From Tagaea sp965279565 (GTDB lineage: Bacteria > Pseudomonadota > Alphaproteobacteria > CACIAM-22H2): a DNA stretch of 64,000 bases. Location of the stretch: positions 3,534,001 through 3,598,000 of the forward strand of contig OZ257249.1 in assembly GCA_965279565.1 (NCBI GenBank), given 5' to 3'. Positions 51,588 to 59,923 of this stretch are shown here, piece after piece. Position numbers and translations under genes: made by a program. How positions within the stretch are numbered: position 1 is the first letter of the stretch; each line of letters starts with the position of its first letter. Under the pieces are notes generated by a model that saw nothing but the letters and a program-made list of their open reading frames with translations, ran no database searches and was not told the DNA's origin.

Positions 51588-52189
51588 AGCCCGATACGGT
51601 CGTCTTCGATCTCGGCGGCGTGCTGGTCGACTGGAACCCGCGCTATCTCTACAGCAAGCTGATCCCGGACGAGGCCGAGCGCGAAAAATTCCTCGCCGAG
51701 GTTTGCACCCACGACTGGAACGTGGCGCAGGATGCCGGTCGCACGATCGCCGAAGCCGTTGCAGAGGCCCTGTCGCGCCACCCGGACAAGGGCGACCTGA
51801 TCCGCGCGTTCTATGACCGCTTCGACGAGATGATGGGCGGATCGATCCAGGGCACGGTCGACATTCTCGAACGCCTCCACGCGAAGGGCACGCCGCTCTA
51901 CGCGCTGACGAACTGGTCGGCCGAGACCTTCCCGATCGGTCGGCGGCGGTTTCCCTTCCTCGGGCGGTTCCGTCACATCACCGTTTCGGGCGAATTGAAG
52001 CTCGCCAAACCGGACCCCGCGATCTACCGGCACGTACTCGCAGCGGCCGGAAAGCCTGCGCAAGCCTGCGTCTTCATCGACGACAGCCCGAAAAACGTCG
52101 ATGCGGCCCGGGCACTCGGCTTCCACGCGATCCAATTCGTCGATCCCGGCGATCTCGGCCGGAAACTCGCGGACTTGGGATTCCTGTGA
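51584..52189 (+). CDS. HAD-IA family hydrolase (YihX/haloacid-dehalogenase-like)
   Basis: A 201-residue HAD protein. Motif I reads VVFDLGGVLVDWNPRYLY: nucleophile Asp9 is present, but the second Asp usual in phosphatases is Gly11, as in YihX, epoxide-hydrolase N-domain and haloacid-dehalogenase-like branches. Motif II is ALTNWS, motif III is in LKLAKPDPAIY, and motif IV is VFIDDSPKNVDAA. It is translationally coupled to argE. The substrate is unknown. Confidence 0.87.
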   Translation: MKPDTVVFDLGGVLVDWNPRYLYSKLIPDEAEREKFLAEVCTHDWNVAQDAGRTIAEAVAEALSRHPDKGDLIRAFYDRFDEMMGGSIQGTVDILERLHAKGTPLYALTNWSAETFPIGRRRFPFLGRFRHITVSGELKLAKPDPAIYRHVLAAAGKPAQACVFIDDSPKNVDAARALGFHAIQFVDPGDLGRKLADLGFL

Positions 52190-52237
52190 AGCCTAGGTAG
52201 AGTCGCCGTAAGACAGCATGGATTGGGAGCGAGAGAC

Positions 52238-53191
52238 GTGAGCGAAGACAGCTATCCGGTCAACATCTCGCCGCCCGACATCTCCGCCTACAAGGCCGGA
52301 AATACCGGCGTCGACTATGCCACGACGCTCGATTCCGGGAAGGCGGGTCCGCACGCCATGATCACGGCCATCGTGCACGGAAACGAGCTGTGCGGGGCCA
52401 TCGCGCTCGACTGGCTGATGCACGAGAATGTCCGTCCGGCGCGGGGCAAGCTGACGCTGATGTTCTGCAACGTCGCCGCATACTTGTCCTTCGATCGTGC
52501 CAATCCGCAGGCATCGCGTTTCGTCGACGAGGATTTCAACCGCGTCTGGAACGAGACGACGCTCGACGGCCCGCGCAAGTCGCGCGAATTGGCGCGGGCC
52601 CGCGAGATCCGTCCGCTGGTCGGCCAGGCCGACCTCCTGCTCGATATCCATTCGATGCAGCATCCCACGCTTCCGCTGATGCTGAGCGGTCCGCTGGAAA
52701 AAGGCCGCCGCTTCGCCCGCGACGTCGGCGTTCCCGAGACCATCGTCAGCGACGAAGGGCATTCGGCCGGCAAACGCATGCGCGACTATGGCGCGTTCGC
52801 CGATCCGACGAGCCCCAAGAACGCATTGCTCATCGAGTGCGGCCAGCACTGGGAGGAGAATTCGGTCGATGTCGCGAAGGAAACGGCCCTGCGCTTCCTG
52901 CTGGCGACGGGTGCCGTGGCGAAGGACTGGATCGAGGCGCGACTGCCCAAGCGCGCGCCCGGCCCGCAACACACGATCGAGGTTACGCAGGCCGTGACGA
53001 TCGGCAGCGATGATTTCCGTTTCGTCGCCGATTTCCGCGGCCTCGAAGCGATTCCGAAGGCGGGCGACGAGATCGCGCGCGACGGCGACACGATCGTGCG
53101 CGCACCCTACGACAACTGCGTGCTGATCATGCCGTCGCGCCGCCTCGGCAAGGGACAGACCGCCGTGCGCCTCGGGCGCTACGTTTCCTGA
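52238..53191 (+). CDS. Succinylglutamate desuccinylase/aspartoacylase family protein (M14)
   Basis: A 317-residue zinc deacylase-like protein. The first zinc pair is in AIVHGNELCGAIAL and the third His in LLLDIHSMQHPTLPLM; the catalytic Glu is expected in LLIECGQHWEEN, and a C-terminal beta domain follows. Relatives remove acyl groups from N-acyl amino acids. The start is GTG at 52238 (GGGAG upstream); a TTG at 52223 is also in frame. With argE and the M81 peptidase it suggests a pathway for N-acyl amino acids or small peptides. Confidence 0.88.
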   Translation: MSEDSYPVNISPPDISAYKAGNTGVDYATTLDSGKAGPHAMITAIVHGNELCGAIALDWLMHENVRPARGKLTLMFCNVAAYLSFDRANPQASRFVDEDFNRVWNETTLDGPRKSRELARAREIRPLVGQADLLLDIHSMQHPTLPLMLSGPLEKGRRFARDVGVPETIVSDEGHSAGKRMRDYGAFADPTSPKNALLIECGQHWEENSVDVAKETALRFLLATGAVAKDWIEARLPKRAPGPQHTIEVTQAVTIGSDDFRFVADFRGLEAIPKAGDEIARDGDTIVRAPYDNCVLIMPSRRLGKGQTAVRLGRYVS

Positions 53192-54273
53192 TGGCCGCAT
53201 CTGGGACGGCGGGTGGAATCGACTGGAAGGCACTGCTCGTAACCGTGGCGCTCGGAACGGCCGGCGGCGCCTTGTTCCGCTGGCTGACGATCCCGCTGCC
53301 CTGGATGCTGGGGGCCGTCACCTTCACCACGATCGCCGCGATGTCCGGCAAGGTCCGGATTGCGATGCCGCGCAAGCTGCGCGCCGGTTTCCTGACGATC
53401 CTCGGCGTGCTGCTCGGCGCCAGCTTCACGCCGGCGATCATCGAACGAATGCACGACTGGCTCTGGACCGTGGCCGGCCTCGCCGTCTGGGCGCTCGTCG
53501 CGGGTGTCGGCGCATATTTCTATCTCCGGCGCTTCGCCCGGTTCGACAAGGTGACGGCGTTCTTCGCCGCAACGCCGGGCGGCCTTGCGGAAATGGTACT
53601 CGTTGGCAGCCAGCTCGGCGCCAACGTACCCACGCTCGCGCTCTGCCATGCCGTCCGGGTCATGCTCGTGGTCCTTGCCGTGCCGATCTGGTTCCGGCTT
53701 GAAGGCCTGATCACGCCGCAGCAAACGCAGGCATTGGTCGGCCTGCTCGACGTGGCCCCGGCCGACTATGCGATCCTTGCCGCCTGCGCCATCGGTGGAA
53801 GCTTCGTCGGTACGCGTCTGAACCTTCCGGCGGCCGGCATGCTCGGTCCGCTCCTGTGCTCGGTTGCGGTCCATCTCGCGGGATTCACCGACAGCCAGCC
53901 GCCCTACGTGCTGACCGCCGCCGCACAGGTCGTCCTCGGCTCGGCGATCGGCCAGCGCTTTGCCGGCACCACGCCGCGCTCGATCGCGGCCGATGCCGCG
54001 CACGGTGCAGTCGCTACGCTGATCATGCTCGGCTTCGCGATCATCTTCGCGGTCGCCTTCTCGCGGGTGACCGGACAGTCATTCGCCGGCCTCGTCCTCG
54101 CCTATGCGCCCGGCGGGTTCGCCGAGATGAGCCTGATCGCGCTGGCGCTGTCGGTCGATTCCGCCTTCGTCGCCTCGCACCACCTGATCCGGATCATCCT
54201 CGTCGTGACGCTCGCACCGCTCATCTTCCGGCGCGTCGGTGATCCGCCGCCGCCCGGATCTAGTGGATTTTGA
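53191..54273 (+). CDS. AbrB-type (PF05145) integral membrane protein
   Basis: A 360-residue protein with about ten hydrophobic helices in two similar halves. The repeated boxes FFAATPGGLAEMVLVG and LAYAPGGFAEMSLIALAL are typical of the family that databases misname AbrB regulator or ammonia monooxygenase. No DNA-binding domain is present; it is probably a transporter. Its start shares one base with the preceding stop codon, so it may export or import the substrate or product of the argE-aspartoacylase operon. The 3' end overlaps the convergent SDR gene by 14 bases. Confidence 0.87.
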   Translation: MAASGTAGGIDWKALLVTVALGTAGGALFRWLTIPLPWMLGAVTFTTIAAMSGKVRIAMPRKLRAGFLTILGVLLGASFTPAIIERMHDWLWTVAGLAVWALVAGVGAYFYLRRFARFDKVTAFFAATPGGLAEMVLVGSQLGANVPTLALCHAVRVMLVVLAVPIWFRLEGLITPQQTQALVGLLDVAPADYAILAACAIGGSFVGTRLNLPAAGMLGPLLCSVAVHLAGFTDSQPPYVLTAAAQVVLGSAIGQRFAGTTPRSIAADAAHGAVATLIMLGFAIIFAVAFSRVTGQSFAGLVLAYAPGGFAEMSLIALALSVDSAFVASHHLIRIILVVTLAPLIFRRVGDPPPPGSSGF

Positions 54274-55075
54274 GCGTGATGCCGCCGTCGACCGGCAATG
54301 CCACGCCGGTGATGTAGCTCGCCTCGTCGGAAGCCAGGAAAAGTGCGGCGCGCGCCACATCCCACGCGTCGCCCATCTTCCCCGTCGGGCAGAGCGCGTC
54401 GCGCACTGCGATCATCTTGTCGACATCGCCGCCGCCATAGGCACCCTTCAGCGGCTCGACGATCATCGGCGTATTCATCAGGCCCGGCAGGATGCAGTTC
54501 GCGCGCACGCCTTTGGCCGCATACTGGACCGCGATCGACTGCGTGAACGGAATCACGGCACCCTTCGTCGTGCTGTAGGCGATGTAGGGAACGCCGAGAT
54601 AGCGGATGCCCGCGATCGACGCGATGTTGACGATCGCCCCACCGCGCCCGTCGCGCGCATGCTGCGCCGTGAAGATCGGCAGCGCATGCTTGCAGGTCAG
54701 GAACATCGACTTGAGATTGACGCGCACGACCCGATCCCAATCCGTCTCGTCCAATTCCTCCGGTCCACCAAGCGCCACGATGCCGACATTGTTGTGCAGC
54801 ACGTCGAGGCGGCTCCATGCCGAGACGCAAGCACCGACCGAAGCAACCACGTCGGCATCCTTCGAGACGTCGGCCGCTAGGGCGATCGCGGTTCCGCCTT
54901 CCGACGCGATAATCGCTGCCGTCTCCTCCGCAGCCTCGCGGCGCAGGTCGACGCACAGCACGCGCGCGCCTTCGCGCGCATAGAGGACGGCCGCCGCCTT
55001 GCCGTTGCCCCAGCCGGGACCGGATGATCCGGCCCCGGTCACGAGCGCCACTTTTCCGTCGAGACGTCCGGCCAT
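54260..55075 (-). CDS. Short-chain dehydrogenase/reductase
   Basis: A 271-residue SDR. The NAD(P)-binding motif is VALVTGAGSSGPGWGNGKA, NNVG follows near residue 95, the catalytic Ser is in NIASIAGIRY, and the Tyr-Lys pair is in YIAYSTTKGAVIPF. An Asp after the second strand (VLCVDLRRE) suggests NAD preference. It is 1 bp downstream of the acyl-CoA ligase and last in that operon; the substrate may be an acyl-chain-derived alcohol or ketone, an inference from context only. Confidence 0.92.
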   Translation of the reverse strand: MAGRLDGKVALVTGAGSSGPGWGNGKAAAVLYAREGARVLCVDLRREAAEETAAIIASEGGTAIALAADVSKDADVVASVGACVSAWSRLDVLHNNVGIVALGGPEELDETDWDRVVRVNLKSMFLTCKHALPIFTAQHARDGRGGAIVNIASIAGIRYLGVPYIAYSTTKGAVIPFTQSIAVQYAAKGVRANCILPGLMNTPMIVEPLKGAYGGGDVDKMIAVRDALCPTGKMGDAWDVARAALFLASDEASYITGVALPVDGGITLKIH

Positions 55076-55076
55076 C

Positions 55077-56552
55077 CTATTTCTCCGTTGCCATGCGCGC
55101 GCGCAGTTCGGTCTTCAGAATCTTTCCGTAGGCGTTCTTCGGCAACGCCTCGACGAAGCGGTACTCCTTCGGGCGCTTGAAGCGCGCAATGCTCGAAAGG
55201 CAAAGCGCGTCCAGCTCTTTCGCGTCGAGCCCGCCGTCGCGCGCGACCACGAACGCGACGACGCTCTCGCCCCATTCGGCATCCGGCACGCCGATGACCG
55301 ACACTTCCGCGACGCGCGGATGCGTCTGGAGCGCCTCCTCGACTTCGCGCGGATAGATGTTCGATCCACCGGAGATGATCACGTCCTTCGAGCGGTCCTT
55401 CAGCGTCAGGAAGCCGCCCGCGTCGAACGAACCGATGTCGCCGGTGTGCAGCCAGCCGCCGGCAAGCGCCCTGGCGCTCGCCGCCGGGTCGCGCCAATAG
55501 CCCTTCATGACGCTGTCGCCGCGTACGAGCACCTCGCCGTCGTCGCCCAGGCGCACCTCGACGACCGACTGCGGCGTGCCGGCCGAGCCCAGCACCGCAT
55601 CGTCGCCGGCGCGATACGCGGCCTCCATCGTCGCACGCGTCATTCCGGTGATGGTCATTGGCGTTTCGCCCTGCCCGTAGAGCTGCGCAAAGCGGAAACC
55701 ATAGCGCCCGATGGCCGCCTTCAGATCCGCGACGTACATCGGTGCGCCCCCGTAGACGATCGTGCGCAATCGGCCTGGATCGGCGGAACTCGGATGCGCC
55801 ACGAGGCGCTTGATCATCGTCGGCGCCGCGAACATCGTCGTCGCCGGCCAGTGCGCGAACAGGGTGCCAAGTTCGGCCGGCTCGAAATGCCCGCTCTCGG
55901 GCACGACCTGCGCGTTGCCGATCGCCATCATCGGCAGCATGTAGAGACCGGACCCGTGCGACATGGGTGCTGCATGGACGATGACACCCGGGGCCGGTGA
56001 ATCGATGTCGATGAAATAGCTCGTCGCCATCGCCAGAAGGTTGCGGTGACTGAGCATCGCGCCCTTCGGCCGCCCGGTCGTGCCGCTCGTGTAGAACAGC
56101 CAGGCCAGATCGTCCGCTCCAGTCGGCGCAATGTCGATGGGATCGCAAGCCGCGAGGCGGCGCCATTCGCCGCCGCCGATCTCGACGGAATGGACCTGCC
56201 CCACCGCATCGCCGACGGCGGCTGCCATGTCAGCCGAGAAGAGAACGAGCGAGGTCTCGCTGTGGGCGATGCAGTAAGCGATCTCCTTGGCGTGGAGCTT
56301 CGCGTTGACCGGTACGGCCGCGAGTCCGGCATGCCAGACCGCATAGAGTGCGCGCGCGTAATCCGGCGAATTCGCCGACACGATCGCGACGCGATCGCCG
56401 GGCGTGAGCCCGAGGGAGAGAAATCCGCCGGCGAGTGCGGCGACGTCGCGCGCCATCGTCGCCCAGTCCGACACGATGCGCGTGCCGAGACCGAGTGCTG
56501 CGCCGCCGGGATCGCGCAGCGCGTTGCGCCGAAGGTGCGTCGCCAGATTCAC
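55077..56552 (-). CDS. Acyl-CoA synthetase (AMP-forming ligase)
   Basis: A 491-residue ANL-superfamily enzyme. The AMP-binding motif is LFYTSGTTGRPKGAMLSH, the A5 region is YGQGETPMTITG, and LHTGDIGSFDAGGFLTLKDR is the hinge. The C-terminal catalytic Lys lies in PKNAYGKILKTEL. It activates a carboxylic acid to its CoA thioester; chain type is unknown. The GTG start at 56552 overlaps the thioesterase stop in GTGA. Confidence 0.92.
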   Translation of the reverse strand: MNLATHLRRNALRDPGGAALGLGTRIVSDWATMARDVAALAGGFLSLGLTPGDRVAIVSANSPDYARALYAVWHAGLAAVPVNAKLHAKEIAYCIAHSETSLVLFSADMAAAVGDAVGQVHSVEIGGGEWRRLAACDPIDIAPTGADDLAWLFYTSGTTGRPKGAMLSHRNLLAMATSYFIDIDSPAPGVIVHAAPMSHGSGLYMLPMMAIGNAQVVPESGHFEPAELGTLFAHWPATTMFAAPTMIKRLVAHPSSADPGRLRTIVYGGAPMYVADLKAAIGRYGFRFAQLYGQGETPMTITGMTRATMEAAYRAGDDAVLGSAGTPQSVVEVRLGDDGEVLVRGDSVMKGYWRDPAASARALAGGWLHTGDIGSFDAGGFLTLKDRSKDVIISGGSNIYPREVEEALQTHPRVAEVSVIGVPDAEWGESVVAFVVARDGGLDAKELDALCLSSIARFKRPKEYRFVEALPKNAYGKILKTELRARMATEK

Positions 56553-56974
56553 GCGACCGGCCCGAGGATCGCGTAGGTGGACGAGACTTGCGCGGCCGGT
56601 TCGCCGCCGATTTCCGCAGACAGGACGACCTCGCCGAAGGCAAGCGTGCGCCCGAGCTTCAGCAACCGGGCACGCGCGAAAACTTCGGCGCCGGAGAGCG
56701 GGCGGATGAAAGTCGTCGTCTGCGAAACGGTCGTCATCGGACGATAGCCACCCGATGCCGCAGACACCGCGAAGACCATGGACGTGTCGGCCAGCGCCAT
56801 GCTCGCCTGTCCGCAGACCGCCCCGCCGTCGCGCGCGATCTTCGCCCCGGCCGGCATGCGCAGGACGGCGGCACCATCGCGGCCGAGTTCGACCACGTCG
56901 ATTCCGAGTTCCACGATCCATGGAGCGAATTTTGCGGCGAGGACCGCGCGGGCGGTCGCAAGATCGAACGTCAC
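56549..56974 (-). CDS. PaaI-type hotdog thioesterase
   Basis: A 141-residue hotdog-fold thioesterase. Conserved pieces are GAVCGQASMALADTSMVFAV, with the hotdog helix and the Asp used in PaaI enzymes, and TTVSQTTTFIRPLSGAEVFAR. The start is GTG at 56974, placed by a GTGA overlap with the preceding small membrane gene; any longer start would run over that gene. It hydrolyses acyl-CoA thioesters and lies next to an acyl-CoA ligase. Confidence 0.87.
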   Translation of the reverse strand: MTFDLATARAVLAAKFAPWIVELGIDVVELGRDGAAVLRMPAGAKIARDGGAVCGQASMALADTSMVFAVSAASGGYRPMTTVSQTTTFIRPLSGAEVFARARLLKLGRTLAFGEVVLSAEIGGEPAAQVSSTYAILGPVA

Positions 56975-57090
56975 GAGGCCATCCACTGCAGCAGGCCGGT
57001 TTCCCGGCTCACGAACACGAGAAGCTGGACCACCGCGTAGGCACAAAGGCCGAAGACGGCGGCGATCGCCAAGGTCTTGATATGCGCCAT
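56971..57090 (-). CDS. 39-residue predicted single-pass membrane peptide
   Basis: A short frame from ATG 57090 (preceded by GAAAGGAAAGGG) to TGA at 56971. The product begins MAHIKTLAIAAVFGLCAYAV, forms one hydrophobic helix to about residue 27 and ends with a short polar segment (SRETGLLQWMAS). Its stop overlaps the GTG start of the thioesterase in GTGA, the same coupling seen throughout this operon, which is the main argument that it is real. No family is recognised. Confidence 0.6.
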   Translation of the reverse strand: MAHIKTLAIAAVFGLCAYAVVQLLVFVSRETGLLQWMAS

Positions 57091-57173
57091 TCCGCCCTTT
57101 CCTTTCGAGCGGCTTTACCGCACAGCTTCTTTCCCTGCATTATCACCCCAGTCGCAACGAACGGGCAACCCGG

Positions 57174-58499
57174 ATGCCGCCGAGCACCAAAGTCAGCCAG
57201 CACGACATCAACCACGCCGTCGGCCTGCACGAGAAGATGGCCAAGGGCCAGACCGGCGGTGTGCGCCTCGTCCTGTCGTTCAAGGTCGCCGAGCGGATGA
57301 ACTTCCAGGGCCGCGACCTGTCGGAAGCCGAACTCGTCGGCGCCTATCTCTGCGAGTCGAATTTCGCCAAGACGAAGCTGTCGCGCGCCAATCTTTTCGG
57401 CGCCGACATGACCGGTTGCGACCTGCACGAAGCCGACCTTTCGAAGGCCGACCTGCGCGGCGCCCAGCTCAAGCGCGCCAACCTCGAACGCGCGAACCTG
57501 ACCGCGGCCGACATCCGCGACGGCTTCATCATCGTCCGCGACAAGGACGGCAACTTCAGCTACCACAACAACCAGCCGCAGGGCGCGGTCATCACCGACG
57601 CCAAGTTCAACAACGCCGACCTGTCGAACGCGAAGATGAGCCGCGTGTTCGGTCCGCGCACCGACCTGACCGGCTGCATCATGCGGGGCGCCATCCTGCG
57701 TCAGGCGGACCTGTCGAACTCCGACCTTAGCGGCGTGGTACTGACCGGCGCGGACCTCACGAACGCGAACCTGTCGAACTGCATCCTGCACGGCGCCACG
57801 CTGGCCGGCGCCCTCCTCGACAACACCAATCTCGACGGCGCCGACCTCACCGCGTCGAATTTCGGCACCAAGGATCTCGCGCGCGTCGACACATCGAAGG
57901 CCGTGCTGCCGGTCAACATTGCCAGCCTCGAGAAGTCAATCCAGCAGATCTTCATCGACCATCTCGAGTGGCTGAAGTCGGAAGGGCGCAGCGGCGCGCA
58001 GGCGGATTTCGAGCGCGTCAATCTCGCCGATCTCAACGCGCCGGGCGTGAACCTGTCGGCGGGTCGCCTGGCGCTCTGCATCCTGCGCAACGCCAAGCTG
58101 ATCGGCGGCTACTTCCAGATGGCCGATTTCTCGTCGGCCTTCATGGCGAACTGCGATCTTTCCGGCGCCAAACTGCAGGGGTCGAAGTTCGACAAGGCGA
58201 CGCTGACGGGCGCCAAGCTGCGCGACGCCGACCTGTCGCCGATGCCGGTCGACAACATGAACCAGCGCAACTGGAACACGAAGCTCAAGGAAGCGAACCT
58301 CTCCAGCGCCGACCTGCGCGGGGCGAATCTTTCGAAGGCCGACATGACCGGATCGATCCTGCGGCGCGCCGACCTGCGCGGGGCCGACATGTCCGACGCG
58401 ATCCTGCTGGACTGCGATTTTTCGGGTGCCGACCTGCGCGAAGCCAACCTCAAGGGCGCCGATACGCGCGGCACGTCGGGGCTCGACAAGGCCCTGTAA
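57174..58499 (+). CDS. Pentapeptide-repeat protein
   Basis: A 441-residue protein dominated by A(D/N)LXX repeats in two long blocks, about residues 48-130 and 150-240, with a further block from about 285 to the end (for example LSGADLREANLKGADTRG). These would form right-handed quadrilateral beta-helices. The first 45 residues and a segment near 115-145 interrupt the repeats. No signal peptide is seen, so it is probably cytoplasmic. Known pentapeptide proteins mimic DNA or scaffold other proteins, but no specific role can be read. The cyclic-nucleotide-binding gene follows after 110 bp. Confidence 0.92.
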   Translation: MPPSTKVSQHDINHAVGLHEKMAKGQTGGVRLVLSFKVAERMNFQGRDLSEAELVGAYLCESNFAKTKLSRANLFGADMTGCDLHEADLSKADLRGAQLKRANLERANLTAADIRDGFIIVRDKDGNFSYHNNQPQGAVITDAKFNNADLSNAKMSRVFGPRTDLTGCIMRGAILRQADLSNSDLSGVVLTGADLTNANLSNCILHGATLAGALLDNTNLDGADLTASNFGTKDLARVDTSKAVLPVNIASLEKSIQQIFIDHLEWLKSEGRSGAQADFERVNLADLNAPGVNLSAGRLALCILRNAKLIGGYFQMADFSSAFMANCDLSGAKLQGSKFDKATLTGAKLRDADLSPMPVDNMNQRNWNTKLKEANLSSADLRGANLSKADMTGSILRRADLRGADMSDAILLDCDFSGADLREANLKGADTRGTSGLDKAL

Positions 58500-58609
58500 G
58501 CCGATCCGACGCAGTTTTCTGTGGGCAAATGGCCTGATCGGCCTTTGCATTCTGCGAATCCCGACTACAGTTGCAGGATGGTTGGTTTTCCCCCCGCAGC
58601 CGTCCTTCG

Positions 58610-59293
58610 ATGAGCGAAGGCCCGAAATTCCAGCGCAAGATCGTCATGACGCTCAAGGGTGTCGATGGCGCATTGCGCGATTTCGAGATCACGCAGGGCC
58701 CGAAGCTACTGCGCTTCCGCTTTCCCGCCGGCTCGCTGATCTTCCGCGAGGGCGATATCGGCGACAACGCGTTCCTGATCGAGAGTGGCAGCGTCTCGAT
58801 CTTCCAGTCGACCCTGACGCCGACGAAGAAGACGCTGAATACGACGGCGGCCATCATCGAACCCGGTCGCGTAGCGATCCACGAGTTCACGACCGAAGCA
58901 CCGCCGCCGGAAGCCGAACTTGCCGTGCTCGGCGTCGGCGCATTGTTCGGCGAGCTGGCGCTGATCGACGGCATGCCCCGCGCGGCCAGCGCGCGGGCGG
59001 TGGAGAACACGGTCTGCCTTGCGGTTACGCCCGGACAGCTCGACACGCATCTCCAGCAGGCCACGCCCGAACTGTCGGCCCGCATCCGGGTGCTGATGGC
59101 CTTCATCCGCGCCGTTCCCGCGCGCGCGACCTGGCCGGACGCGAAGTTCCCGCAGGAGCGGCTGGGCGATCTCGCCGCCGTCCAGATGGCTCTCGATCCG
59201 CGCGACAAGGGCGGCCCGCTGGAGATCAAGAGCGCGTTCCTGCGCGCGATCTACCGCTCGCTGTGTGAATACGCGCTATCGCGGTTTCCCTGA
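58610..59293 (+). CDS. Cyclic-nucleotide-binding (CRP-like) domain protein without HTH
   Basis: A 227-residue protein with one cNMP-binding beta-roll: AGSLIFREGDIGDNAFLIES at the start and the phosphate-binding cassette in LFGELALIDGMPRAASARAV. The remaining chain is helical and lacks a recognisable winged helix, so it is not a CRP-type transcription factor. It follows the pentapeptide gene in the same direction. The ATG at 58610 is chosen over a TTG 13 codons upstream. It may be a scaffold or sensor. Confidence 0.87.
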   Translation: MSEGPKFQRKIVMTLKGVDGALRDFEITQGPKLLRFRFPAGSLIFREGDIGDNAFLIESGSVSIFQSTLTPTKKTLNTTAAIIEPGRVAIHEFTTEAPPPEAELAVLGVGALFGELALIDGMPRAASARAVENTVCLAVTPGQLDTHLQQATPELSARIRVLMAFIRAVPARATWPDAKFPQERLGDLAAVQMALDPRDKGGPLEIKSAFLRAIYRSLCEYALSRFP

Positions 59294-59294
59294 T

Positions 59295-59882
59295 CTAACC
59301 CGATTCCGGCAGCGCCTTGTCGAGCCGCTTTGAAAGGAACCAGGCGAGCGCCAGAAACAGGATCAGCATGACGAGGGCAGCCTGCCCGGCCGCCTCGCCC
59401 AGGGCCTTGTCGGAGACGTGACTGAACCCGAAGCCGATCCCGACCAGCACGAACGCCCAGATCGCCGCCGACGGGACGTTCAGCAGCGTGAAGCGCCAGC
59501 GCGGCATATTCGACATGCCGAAGGCGAACCCGGCGATCCCGCGGATCCCGTGCGGATAGCGATAGATGAACATCATCCACCAATGATGCCGGTCGATCAG
59601 GCGCGCCGCCTTTTCCACGCCCTTGCGGATGCGCGGCATCGCCTCGAACAGCCGGCTGCCGAAGCGTCGGCCCAGCCAGAAGCGCAGCTCGTCGCCGGCG
59701 ATTCCGCCGATCCACACGGCAAGGACCGTCGGCCAGAAGGCAAGCGCTTCCATGTGCGCGGCGTAGCCGGCGAAGAGCGGCAGCAGCAGCGAGTTCGACG
59801 CTGCATAGGACGCGACGAACCCGTAGGCGAGGTTGCCTTGGCTGCGGATGATTTCGAGTATCTGCGCGAGGTCCATTGGCAT
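59295..59882 (-). CDS. DedA family membrane protein
   Basis: A 195-residue membrane protein with the DedA/VTT pattern: SLLLPLFAGYAAHMEALAFW, GGIAGDELRFWLGRRFGSRL, and the conserved IYRYPHGIRGIAGFAFGMS with the functional Arg residues. Family members act in envelope homeostasis as proton-dependent transporters or lipid flippases. Two ATGs (59882 and 59876) are possible. The stop is 1 bp from the convergent cyclic-nucleotide-binding gene. Confidence 0.9.
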   Translation of the reverse strand: MPMDLAQILEIIRSQGNLAYGFVASYAASNSLLLPLFAGYAAHMEALAFWPTVLAVWIGGIAGDELRFWLGRRFGSRLFEAMPRIRKGVEKAARLIDRHHWWMMFIYRYPHGIRGIAGFAFGMSNMPRWRFTLLNVPSAAIWAFVLVGIGFGFSHVSDKALGEAAGQAALVMLILFLALAWFLSKRLDKALPESG

Positions 59883-59923
59883 CCACGGTGGCAATGAGCT
59901 GCGTACATGGCTACGCTCGCCGC

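Noticed and set aside
53191..54273. AbrB-family transcriptional regulator
   Set aside because: The database name is misleading: the protein is an integral membrane protein with about ten helices and no DNA-binding domain.
58500..58609. Terminator-like GGCC-TGATC-GGCC-TTT after the pentapeptide gene
   Set aside because: The stem is only 4 bp with a short T run, too weak to call.
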